Assembly: GCA_947685225.1 (NCBI GenBank) | Contig: CANTUV010000035.1 | Span: 3,603,501 to 3,667,500 of the forward strand | DNA: 64,000 nucleotides | Source of the DNA: Garcia nutans | Lineage: Eukaryota > Streptophyta > Magnoliopsida > Malpighiales > Euphorbiaceae | Direction: 5' to 3' | In this document: positions 36,292 to 47,800 of the stretch, in pieces | Layout: the number at the start of each line of letters is the position of its first letter | Numbering within the stretch: position 1 is the first letter of the stretch | The notes under the pieces: generated by a model | What the model saw: the letters and a program-made list of their open reading frames with translations, nothing else | What the model was told of the DNA's origin: nothing | Database searches by the model: none | Made by a program: the position numbers and the translations under genes

Positions 36292-38262
36292 TTAGGTGGA
36301 CGAAGTCCAAGATGACGAGTTCCATGATTAATAAATTTGTTAAGTAGGCATATGTATTTGTACATGCTCAGTCTATGAAATAAGTTGTAGAGATCGGGCT
36401 ACTCATGTAATGAGCTATTGTTTAATTAATGAAATATCTTTCTTTTGAGCTTAGTCTGGTACTTGTGTTTTATTTTATCTTTTTGGTGATATGATGTTCA
36501 CAATAACCTAAGAGCTCGGTCAAAAACCAAACTTGATACTGGTGAGAAGATAATTGTCATATATATTTTGTTGCGTTGACTTCAATGTTTAAGATAAGCT
36601 CGAGCACGAGGTGCATTCGAGAGTAACATTAAGTATGCTAGGTTGGTTAACCTGAACTTGACTCCATACCATAATGAACCTATGCATGCCCTTTATGAAC
36701 TTATAGAATGAAAATGAAAGACCAAGGTCATAAAGCAAGTACTGTTCTAGGCATTATCCATGATGATCGGTTGAATGGCCTATTCTGAAGTGCATCTCCT
36801 AAGAGAGCCTTCTTTGAACATCCTTTTAGTCTAGAGAAGTTGATCGAGCTCTCTTGTGCCAATCAAATTCATGGTGTTGGTAGAGCTGCGCGAGCTTTTA
36901 TGTTATGAGCAAATTCTTAGCCTCTCTTTCGGTGTAGATCACTTACCTATGCTACTGACTTGACCATCGCTCAGCGTGTTGGGGTAGGGAGCTTCTCTTT
37001 GATTGCCGGTGCTCAATTCTTCGACGGACTCTCATATCGATGCTTAGGCCTTCAATGAGCTTAAGTGCTTAGTTTTGAATGTCATTGCTAATCAGGGGTG
37101 CTAAGTCCCCCCTTATTGCCTTGACATTTATGCCAAGTAGTCTCTTTGGCATGCTTTCAGAAGAATGGCAAAGCACCTAACTATACACATTAATACCCCC
37201 TTTTATACAAAGATAGAGGTTTACATTTACAAAAGAATGGGAGCTTGAAAGTAAATGTATAAGGTGTCATTACATATAGGCCCCCGAATTTACAAGTAGA
37301 AAAATGAATATCAATTTGTTCAATTAGAGCAATGATACTCGGTCAGAGCTGAAAAGCTCGGTCCTTTACCAAGGACTATAATAAGGATGCACACGGAGGC
37401 GTTCCAAGTAGATCAATGCATGAGAAAGATAAAGTAGTTCGGCGTGCACGAGGGCACTATAACATAATACAAGTTAAATGTGCACGGGGGCACTAAATAT
37501 AAATATCTATAATGAAAGTTGGGTGTGCACGAAGACACTAAAGCATACAAGTTATTAATTAAAGTTTGGTATGCGAGAGAGCACTAAACAGTTCGATATC
37601 ACAAATGAAATGAAATTGATGCATGAGAAAGTGCTAAACAGTTCGGTACTGCAAAATTATTGCTCGATTTAATTTAATTCATTGCCTTTATAAGCTTGGT
37701 GGCTTGGAAAGAGTTCGGTTTATTGGGCACAGTACATTGTTACATGATGTTGCTTGTCGTTGCAATGTAGAGAATAGTAGTTGAGTGCGCGACCAGGGCG
37801 CTATTAGGCTTGGTGTGCAAGGCACGATGAACTTTTTGAGATATGCGCGACTGGGCACTGCAGAGCTAGGTATGCAAGGCATGATGAGCTGTTTAATTTT
37901 GGCTAAATTTTTTGACATGCGTAAGGGGGGTTATAATGCACGGTAGGAGGCCGCATTATAATAGTTCGGTGTGCTATAACATATACATCCATTATGGAGT
38001 TCGATATTTATAAATAAAATGAAATAAATGTGCAAAAAAGTGCTACAAAGTTCGACATTATGAATAAAATGAAATTGACAAGCTGAATATTATGTTACAT
38101 TTTATAATGCGCGTGATAGCGCAAGGTTAGGCGTAAGAGTGCTGTATAATATGAAATGTGAAAGTGAAGCACAGTTAGAGTGCTTTTCTTACAGTACCCT
38201 GGGACATACCTGAGGTTTATCGCCTCTGTTAGGGAATAACATTTCCACGCTCACCACACTAA

Positions 38263-38692
38263 TGATAATGGGGCAATCTCGGGTATCCTAACTCGGGCTC
38301 AGGTTTGGTCTGCTGCTGCTGTGGCTCTCCTACCTGCAAGACAGGAGAGATGAGGGACCGGGCTCCTCGAAGAAAGACTCAAATGCCTAAGTCAGAGCTC
38401 AGTCCTTCCGAGTAAAGAGAGATAGAAGAGAAGAGATGACCCGTTTACCTAAGGGGTAAGTTCTATTTATAGTTGGTGGGAGGAGACAACCTCTGATATG
38501 GTGTCAGCGTAATTTGCGGGTGTGCTAGGGTCATACAAGTGCCGTGTTAGGAGAGTGTCGATCGGACATGTGGAGCTCAATAAGACAGGAAGAGCCCGAT
38601 ATCGAGATTAGTCATGCTGTTCAGAGCTTAATCGTGGGGATGACTAGGCATAGAACTCGGTATAAGAGCTCGGTAAGAGGAGGGTAGCATCA
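38263..38692 (-). repeat. 5' LTR of retrotransposon 2 (right end in window)
   Basis: Plus-strand start tgataatggggcaatc, end gggtagcatca. Contains tatttata on the plus strand (TATAAATA on the element's own strand) near 38463, a plausible promoter. The sequence inside it (38262 downwards) equals the post-LTR leader of element 1. Confidence 0.82.
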
Positions 38693-38697
38693 AGTTA

Positions 38698-39286
38698 AAT
38701 TGTAAATTGAAGGGAAAAATATATAAATAAAACAAAGAAAGAATTATAATTAGTAGTAATGTAGTTGATGTGTAATTGTGCCTAAGACCCACTTATATAT
38801 ATCTTGCTAGAGCTGAACACTAATATTTGAGATTTTTCGAAATGATCCAAATATCAAACTGAAAATATTAAGAATTAAAAAGATTAATTGACTAATAATA
38901 ATTTTTTCGAATCAATTTGTACTAAATTTTATAATATGAAATAATTATAAATCTTAAATTATATCCATATTAAGAATCATTACACACCGAATAAACCAAA
39001 ATAATAACCTAACTTTTTACATCTTTTTAATTTAGTGTTATTAATCAAAGGATATAGTCGATAAAATAACCATTAAAATTAATATGTTAAAAATTATTTA
39101 ACTAATATTAATTATATATAATTTGTAAAATATAATTAAAATTGTTACATACTCAATAAATAATATGAAAATAGTATTTATTTATAATTAAAATATTTTA
39201 TATTATTTCTTAATTCTTAAAAGCCAAAAACATATGGATAATACTGTTAAAAAAACACATGGATAAATATATATAGCATATGTAAG
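38698..39286. other. AT-rich spacer
   Basis: No gene or terminal repeat recognised. The last bases tatgtaag (39279-39286) may be target duplication of the following hairpin element. Confidence 0.4.
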
Positions 39287-40730
39287 GAGTAATTTACGCC
39301 CGTCATTTTTGAAGAATTGACTAACTTACTTTATCGTTTCTGAAGTTTAAATTTTATATCGGTCGTCCATGAAGTTAAGAGTTTTGTAACAAAGTCGTCC
39401 TAGATCTAAACGGTCGTCATCTCCATTAGTGGTGTCACGTCAACTCTTAAAATAGATTCATTATAAATTTCCTCAATCGTCCATGAAGAATTCTCTTAAT
39501 TTTATCAGTTATCCTTAAAAAATCTCTTAATTTCACCCGTTATCCTTAAATAATCTCTTAATTTTACTTGTCGTCCTTAAAGAATTAATTTAAAATAATA
39601 TATAATCCATATTGATGCAATGATTCTATCCTTAGACTTCTCACTTTAAAAATAAATGCCTAATTATCCAAGCAAATCGCATATTAATTAGTCTAAAAAA
39701 TCTTAAATAATTTTAAAGTTTTAATTTTTTTACATTTGAATGATAATTTTAATTTTTTTATTTAAATAATAATAATTATTACTCTATTTTTTTTATAAAA
39801 TAATATTTAATAATAATTATTATAATTCAACCGTAAACAATTGAATTATTCAAAGTTTTCTAATTTAAAAAATAGTATAATTATTATTGTAATATTTTTT
39901 ATTTTTTAAATTATTTGTAACTATAATTATTATTAATTACAAAGTAATTTCATTTAATAATTAAATTAAACTTATTAATCAGTTTAATAAATTTACTAGT
40001 AATTTTTAAAAAAAAAATATTAAAATTTTCAAAATTATCCAATTTTAAAAAATTCAATTTTTCTACATTTGGATGATAATAACAATTAATGTTAAAAATA
40101 ATTTAAAAAATATTACAATAATAATTATAATATTTTTAAAATTATAAAATTTTGAAAAATTTAATTTTTTACCGTTGAATTATAATAATAATTATTAAAT
40201 ATTATTTTACAAAAATAAAAATAGAATAATAAATAATTATTATTCAAATGCAAAAAAAAAACTATTTAAAATTATCATTCAAATGTAAAAAAAAAATTAA
40301 AATTTTAGAATTATTTAAGATTTTTTAAACTAATTAATATATGATTTGCTTAGATAGTTAGACATTTATTTTTAAAGTAAAAAGTTCAATGATAGAATTA
40401 TTGTACCAACATAGATTATATGTGATTTTAAATTAATTCTTTAAAAATGACAGATGAAATTAAAAGATAATTTAAGAATTATGGGAGAAATTAAAAGATT
40501 TTTTAAGGATTATTGGTGAAATTAAAAGAATTGTTTAAGGACGACGGATGAAATTTATAATGGATTTATTTTAATAGTTAACGTGATACTTTTAATGGAG
40601 ATGACGACTGTTTGGATCGAGGATGACTTTGTTACAAAAATCTTAACTTTAGGGATGATTGATGTAAAATTTAAACTTTACAATAAAATGAATTAGTCAA
40701 CTCTTCAAGGACGACGTGTGTAAATTACGA
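39287..40730. repeat. Long inverted-repeat (hairpin) element, arms of roughly 0.5-0.7 kb
   Basis: The left end gagtaatttacgcccgtc and the reverse complement of the right end (tcgtaatttacacacgtcg) are inverted repeats. The match continues inward through gaattgactaa, ttaaattttatatc, aacaaagtcgtcct, acggtcgtcatctccatta, ataatccatattgatgcaat, taattatccaagcaaatc and aaaaatcttaaataattttaaa. Nearly the whole 1444 bp folds on itself around an A/T-rich centre near 40000. Flanking tatgtaag and tatataag (39279-39286, 40731-40738) agree at seven of eight bases, suggesting transposition. No coding frame. Termini of this GTAATTTAC type occur in Mutator-like and hAT-like non-autonomous elements; class undecided. 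Confidence 0.8.
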
Positions 40731-40738
40731 TATATAAG

Positions 40739-41300
40739 TTAAAAATTAATTTAAAATTTTCAATTTGTATTAGAAATTGTATTACCATATTTTTCTATTA
40801 GTGTTTAAACTTATATTTTTTTAATGAAAATTAATAAATTTTATTACTAGTTTGAAAAATATTTAACACTTAAATATTTTATGAATTATTATTTTTAACT
40901 TTTTACAATATAAAAATTTTAGTTGATAAAATTTTACTTAAAAAAATTTGTTTAATGAAATTTCACACTCAAAGTACTCAATTTCTAAATCAAATTGTTT
41001 AAAATGAACAATATAATATGAAAATTTATGTATATATATATATATAACACTTATAGATCTCATTTTTTTTAAATTTCTTTCAAAATTTTTAAATATTTAA
41101 ACTGGACGGAACTGGGGTGAGCTCTATCTCTAGCCGATACATGGCCGTACGTACGATAAAACCAAGGAAAGCATATTAGCTTAAGCAAAGCAAGGATCAT
41201 GGAAGGGCATGACTAAAAACTTTTCAATAGTCGGCAATTATACAAAAAAGACGAGGAATTACTGGGTGACAAATATAAATAACATAAATTAGCGGGGAAA
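40739..41300. other. Intergenic region upstream of the BAT2-like gene
   Basis: AT-rich. Includes a short GC-richer patch (tggccgtacgtacg, about 41142-41155) but no recognised gene. The last part should hold the promoter of the following gene; no clear TATA box. Confidence 0.4.
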
Positions 41301-41461
41301 AAAACAAGAAAATAACGAAACATCTTACTTTGCCCTCGTGCTCTACTTCTTCCCTCTCTCTCGCTCTGGTTTTAATAGGGCTTCTCTTCAGCGATTCTAT
41401 CGTACTCCTTTCTCCGCGGCGCACGTTATCATCGCCGTCTTTATCCTACGCCCCTCCGGAG

Positions 41462-41633
41462 GTAAGCTACATATCCTAAATCTTATCTTGATCTCTCTCT
41501 ACCTGAAAGCTAAAAATGAAGAACATACAGAAATGCATTTCTAAAAATATTATGTGATTTAATAATAATTATTTGAGATTATACATATATATATATTTTT
41601 CATTAATTATATGTTTCTTTTTGGCTTGATCAG
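41462..41633 (+). other. Probable 5'-UTR intron of the BAT2-like gene
   Basis: A good donor (GGAG|GTAAGC) at 41462 and acceptor (TTGATCAG|GG) at 41632-41633 bound a 172-bp T-rich stretch. The preceding segment (about 41330-41461) is CT-rich like a plant leader exon. Leader introns often raise expression; that is inference. Confidence 0.6.
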
Positions 41634-41825
41634 GGTTAGAGGGAGTTTGTGCTATCTAGGGCTTGGTGATCTTGATTTGCGGTTAGATCTGTTAACGATA
41701 TAGAAAGGAATAATTAGTTGTTGAAAAAGGGGAAATTTTAGGGTTAGAGACTTCTGTGTTTATTTGATGCGTGGGTGGGAATCCGAAGCGACCAAACGGG
41801 TTGATATTCTGGGCGGGATCCTGAG

Positions 41826-44800
41826 ATGGCCAATCCCGGTGTCGGGAACAAGTTTGTGTCTGTGAATCTTAATAAGTCTTATGGCCAGCAGCAGTATCAT
41901 CAGCATCATCATAATAATCAGCATCATTCAAGCTCATATGGGTCAAGCCGTACCCGCCCTGGTGGAGTTGGAGGAGGTGGAGGGATGGTGGTGCTTTCGC
42001 GGCCTCGGAGCTCACAGAAAGCTGCTGGGCCGAAACTTTCTGTTCCACCCCCCTTGAATTTGCCGTCGCTGCGGAAGGAGCATGTGCGGTTTGATCCGTT
42101 GGGATCAGGTGGAGGGCCTGCCGGAAGTGGAATGGGGAATGGACCTTGCCCTAGTTCTTCAGGTATGAGCTGGACTAAGCCTGCTGCAATTGCTATACAG
42201 GATAAAGATGGGTTTGGTGTAAGTGGTGATCATACAATTGATGATACTATTAGTAATAATAATCACGGTGCTGATCAGGGATTGCTTGGTGTTGTTAATG
42301 GGGTCAGTAAGGGTAGTGGTACTAGTGTATATACACCACCTTCTGCTCGGTCAGCTGTGTCTGCAAGTACTGTTCCTTCACGGGGTTTTCCAGTCATAGA
42401 AAAAGCCACAATTTTGAGGGGTGAGGATTTCCCTTCATTGCGGGCTAGTATCCCAGCTATTTCTGGGCCTGAAAAGAAGCAGAAGGATGTTTTGAATCAG
42501 AAACAGAAGCAGATACCGGGTGAGGAGTTGCCTAATGAGCAGATGAATGGTTCTCAATTGAGTGCCCTTGTTGATATGCGTCCACAGTTGCAGATGAGGA
42601 ATAACATTAACAATGGATTGCAACAAAATGGTGCTGAAACCCGTGGTTTGCGTGGTACTGCCATGCTTGAGAAAGACCGAAAGCAGGAAGACTACTTTCT
42701 AGGATCCTTACCTTTAGTTCGGTTGAATCCTAGGTCAGATTGGGCAGATGATGAGCGTGACACAGGACATGGTTTGACAGATCGAGGGAGGGATCGTGGC
42801 TTTTCCAAAAGTGAAGCATACGGGGACATGGATTTTGATTTCCCAAGGCCTAGTATTTTGCCACAAAAACCTGGACATACTCTCTTTGACAGGAGGGGTC
42901 AACGTGACAATGAAACTGGAAATATTTCTTCCAGTGAAGTCAAAAAAGTGGATACTTATGGGAGAGATGTGAGAATGTCCAGTAGAGAAGGACGGGGAGG
43001 AAAGTCATGGAGAGCTTCTTCGCCTCTTTCAAAAGATGGTTTTGGTGTCAAAGATACTGGGAATGAAAAAAATGGTATTGGTATCAGGCCATCTAGTCTG
43101 AACAGAGAAGCAGCTAAGGAGAATAAGTACATCCCATCAGCCTTCAGAGACAATGCTCAGGATGATGGTGGAAGAAGAGTTTTGGGTTATGGACAAGGAG
43201 GAAGGCAACCTTGGAATAATACGACAGATTCTTTTGGAAGTCGAGGGCCTGAATGGAACACTCAAGAGCGGTATGTTAGTGAACAAAACAATAGATACAG
43301 AGGTGATGCATACCAGAATAGCTCAGTATCCAAATCATCATTTTCTTCAGGTGTTAAAGGGCTTTCAATTAATGATCCCATACTGAATTTTGGTAGGGAG
43401 AAGCGCCCATTTTCAAAGAGTGAAAAGCCTTATGTAGAGGACCCCTTCATCAAGGACTTTGGGGCTACTGGTTTTGATGGGCAAGATCCCTTTTCTGGGG
43501 GTCTTGTTGGGCTAGTTAAGAAGAAGAAGGATGTGCTTAAACAGGCTGATTTTCATGACCCTGTTCGGGAATCTTTTGAGGCTGAACTTGAGAGAGTTCA
43601 GAAGATGCAGGAACAGGAGCGGCAGCGGATAATGGAAGAACATGAAAGAGCTATGGAACTAGCTCAAAGAGAAGAAGAGGAGAGGATGCGGCTGGCTAGG
43701 GAACAAGAAGAACACCAGAGGAGGTTGGAAGAAGAGAGACTGGAGGCCATGCGAAGAGCTGAACAAGAGAGACTGGAATCTGTACGGAGAGCTGAAGAAC
43801 AAAGGATAGCTAGAGAGGAGGAGAAACAAAGAATTCTTTTGGAAGAGGATAGGAGAAAGGAGGCAGCTAAGCAGAAGCTTTTAGAATTGGAGGAAAAGAT
43901 TGCGAAGCGGCATGCTGGATCAGCAAAGAGTGTTAATACTAATTCTTCTGGTGTATCAGATGAGAAAATGTCACGGATGGTGACAGAAAACAATGTTTCC
44001 AAGGTTGCAGATGTGGCTGTCTGGGAAGATAGTGAGAGGATGGTAGAGAGGATCACAACTTCAGCATCTTCTGATTCCTCAGGAATGAATAGACCATTTG
44101 AGATGGGGTCTAGGCCTCACTTTCCTAGAGATGGCTCTTCTGCCCTCCTGGACAGAGGTAAAGCTGTGAATTCGCAGAAGAGGGATTTATTTGAAACTGG
44201 GAACAACTCAACTTATCTTCCACAAGACCAGGAGAATGGTCATCGTAGTCCCAGGCGGGATACATCTGTTGGAGGAAGAACTTTTTCTAGAAAAGAGTTT
44301 TATGGGGGACCTGGATTCATCCCCTCCAGGACTTATCATAAAGGAGGGGTTCCTGACACTCATATGGATGATTATAGTCAATTTAAGTGTCAGAGGTGGA
44401 ACACTTCAGGGGATGGAGATCATTATGGTAGAAATGCAGAGGTTGAATCTGAATTTCATGATAACATCACTGAGAGGTTTAGTGATACTGGATGGGGGCA
44501 TGGTCGTTCTCGTGGCAATCCATATACTCCATATCCTGAAAGAATGTATCAAAATCCAGAGGCAGGTGGTCTCTATTCCTTTGGTAGGTCACGCTATTCT
44601 ATGAGGCAGCCTCGTGTTCTACCCCCTCCTTCTATGAATTCAATGCTCAGAAATCCATACACAGCTGAGAATGACTGTCCTAGTCCCTCAAATTTTCCAG
44701 AGAGAGAGATGCAGTACAATCATGTTGCAAGAAATGAATCTTCTGCGCAAACAAGGTACGACAGCAGCTGCCAAGAGAACATTGGACTTGCTGAAAGAAT

Positions 44801-47800
44801 TGAAACCCAGCAAGGGCGTGCTGATAATGAAACACACAGACCGGATAGGAGTACAGCAGGATGTGATTCACAGTCCTCACTCTCTGTTTCCAGCCCCCCT
44901 GACTCTCCAGTTCATCTCTCTCATGATGACTTGGATGAATCTGGAGATTCACCTGCATTATCTGGTTGTGAAGGCAAAGACATTACCTCGGTGGAGCAAG
45001 GGAATGAATATGCAACTTTATCTTTAGATGCTGATAAGGAGAATTTGATGAGTGGTTCAAGTGTTATCTCTATTGGTGACGATGAATGGACTATTGAGAA
45101 TGATCAACAATTGCAGGAACAAGAAGAATATGATGAGGATGAAGACGGTTATGATGAAGAGGATGAAGTGCATGATGGAGAGGATGAGCATGTTAATCTG
45201 GTAGAGGAGAAAGGTTCACCTGACATGATGGACAACTTGGTCCTTGGGTTCAATGAGGGTGTAGAAGTTGGGATGCCAAATGACGAGTTTGAAGGAAGTT
45301 CAAGGAATGAAGACACCAAATTTGTGATTCAGCAAATATCTGCAGAAGAACAAGGATCATTCGATGGGATGTGCTGTGATGGACAAACCCATCGGCCTGT
45401 GGATGGTTCTACTGTTGATAATTCTTCCAGAATCTTCCAGGAAACTGAGATGGCAATGCAAGATTTGGGAATTCAACCTAAAAATTCTTCTCAAACATCT
45501 TCTGAACTTATGGATCATGTGGATGCTTCCAGCAGTTCTGGCCTGGCCACTCAGCCCCAAGTTCCATCTTCATCAGATCTGACTGTCATGTCCAGTGGTA
45601 CCTCTGTTCTTGGTCAGTCTGAGGTACCTGTTAAACTCCAATTTGGGCTGTTCTCTGGTCCTTCTTTGATACCATCACCAGTTCCAGCTATGCAGATTGG
45701 TTCTATACAGATGCCACTTCATCTTCATGCACCAGTTGGCCCATCCCTCGCTCACATGCACCCATCACAACCTCCTCTCTTCCAATTTGGTCAACTAAGG
45801 TATACATCTCCTATTTCACAGGGGGTATTGCCATTGGCACCACAATCAATGTCCTTTGTTCAGCCCAGTGTTCCAAGTAATTTTCCATTGAATCAGAATG
45901 TGGGGAGTCCCCTGCCTATTCAACTTGGTCAAGAAACTTCTGCTCTTAATCTAATGAAAAATGATGTTTTGTCTGTTTCAATGGATACCCAACCAGGCAT
46001 TCTCCCACAGACTTTAGATGTATCTCATGGTATACCTCCAAAGGAGGGAAATTCTTCACCACCCAGAGAAAGTTCTGATAACATTGTAAAAATGCAGCAG
46101 GGCCGAGGAGAGCTTTCTCACATTAATGATAGCAATTCTAGGGCTGAATCAGGATTTCGAGCTGAAGATTCATTTGCAAAAAATTTCAAAGTTTTACCCA
46201 CTAAAGAATTGGAAGGCCAGCCTCAAACTGGGGTAACATCATCTCAAACGGTTTCTAAAGAAAAAGATATAGGAACCTCAAAGAATCAGGGCCTAACATC
46301 AGGAGGGAGAGGGAAAAGATATTTCTTTGCTGTGAAAAATTCTGGCTTAAAGTCAACATTGCAGGCTCCTGAAAATTCTCGCCAAGATTCTAGTGGATTT
46401 CAGAGACCTAGACGTCAACGAACTGAATTTCGGGTTCGGGAAAGTGCTGGTAAGAGGCAGTCTGCTGGGCTTGTTTCATCTAGCCCATATGGGATGGATG
46501 ATAAGTTTCATAACAATTATAGGGATTCTGGAGCAAGAAATGTCTCGAGTAGGGTGGTCTTGCTGAATAGACAACCAAAACAGACATTTGAATTAGAAGG
46601 CTTGAATTCTCGACTAGTTGGTTCACGGCAGGTTGATTCAGGAAGTAAGGTTGATAGGGGAGCTGGAAAGGAACCTTTGAGAAAGAATCAGAGCATTTCA
46701 CACTCTGGAGAGGATGTTGATGCACCTCTGCAAAGTGGAATTGTGCGTGTTTTTGAGCAACCTGGCATAGAAGCTCCTAGTGATGATGATGATTTTATTG
46801 AGGTGAGATCAAAGAGGCAAATGATGAATGATCGTCGTGAACAAAGAGAGAAGGAAATCAAGGCAAAGTCTTGGGTCTCAAAGGTTCTGTTGCTCTTACT
46901 TCTTGAATCAGTTGTCGTTTTTGTATTGTAAATAATACTTCTCTTAAATTAAATTATTTTGTTGATGCCAGATGCCTAGAAAACTTCGATCTACCTCACA
47001 AAGTGCCATTGCATCTTCCAACTCAAATAAAATTTCTATATCAGTTGGTGCAGAAGCATCATCAAAGAGCACACACTCTGATTTTGTTAGGACTGAAGGA
47101 CATGGATTGGCAAATGTTGAAGTATCTGCAGGATTTAATGCCCCTTTAGTGTCCCAACCACTGGCTCCACTTGGCACTCCTGCTGTGAAGACTGATGCTC
47201 AAGCTGATATAAGATCTGAGACGATCAAGTAAAAACACGTTCAAAGAGTTCTTATAAGCCAAAATTAAATGTATAGTTTTGTTGAATCTCATTTTATTTT
47301 TTTGTCTCACAGATCCTTCCAAACAGGCTCCCTACCTGTTGTATCCAGTGGGGGTAAGAATCTTGCCACAGGCTTAATGTTTGAGACTAATAATAAGGTT
47401 TTGGAAAATTCCCAGGCATCATTGGACTCTTGGAGTAATTCACGTCTTAATCAACAGGTATTTAAATTTTCTTGCTGACATTTTGGAATCATCTAGTGCA
47501 TTTTGCAGTAAAGGAAGCATAAACGAGGTTTTGGCCATTACTTATTGCTAGGGCTTCTTTAACTGTGTTAAAATCATTGTTGGCTGTGTTTCTTTTTTTG
47601 TGGAATTCTTATTGTTGTTTAATCCATGTTGTGTTCTTGAGGCACTCCAATTCTTGTTTCAATTTAGCTTTTTTGTCTTTTGATTTTGCCAATAATTCTC
47701 TCTGTGTTGTTATTATTTGATGTTTGCTTCAATGAGCATTCTTTTTTATTTATTCAGTCTGAATCAGGCTAGCGGGTGGGGAGGGGAGGAATATGTATCA

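Larger units (their letters stand above)
27142..38692 (-). mobile_element. LTR retrotransposon 2 (11.5 kb) with antisense gene and nested insertions
   Basis: LTRs at 27142-27572 and 38263-38692 (431 and 430 bp) are related to those of element 1 but inverted. The flanks ggtta (27137-27141) and agtta (38693-38697) match at four of five bases as target duplication. The polypurine-like tract lies at 27573-27594 read on the minus strand (acttagagggtgactac), so the retroelement sense strand is minus. No gag or pol is present. The only gene remnant (28307-29187 and 35580-36291) is on the plus strand, antisense to the element. That is the aORF arrangement known from Tat/Grande/Ogre-type gypsy elements. 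A 5.9 kb insertion at 29675-35578 splits that gene. Confidence 0.83.

Noticed and set aside
23048..38692. Complete autonomous gypsy or copia element with polymerase
   Set aside because: No reverse transcriptase, integrase or protease motif was found in either element on either strand.
39287..40730. Hairpin as a microRNA precursor
   Set aside because: Far too long and paired throughout; behaves like a transposable inverted repeat, not a discrete miRNA stem.
43664..44056. 130-residue Ser-rich minus-strand frame and other frames within 42-51.7 kb
   Set aside because: They are opposite or shifted readings of the BAT2-like exons; the Ser/Leu richness is the complement of the Glu/Arg coiled coil.
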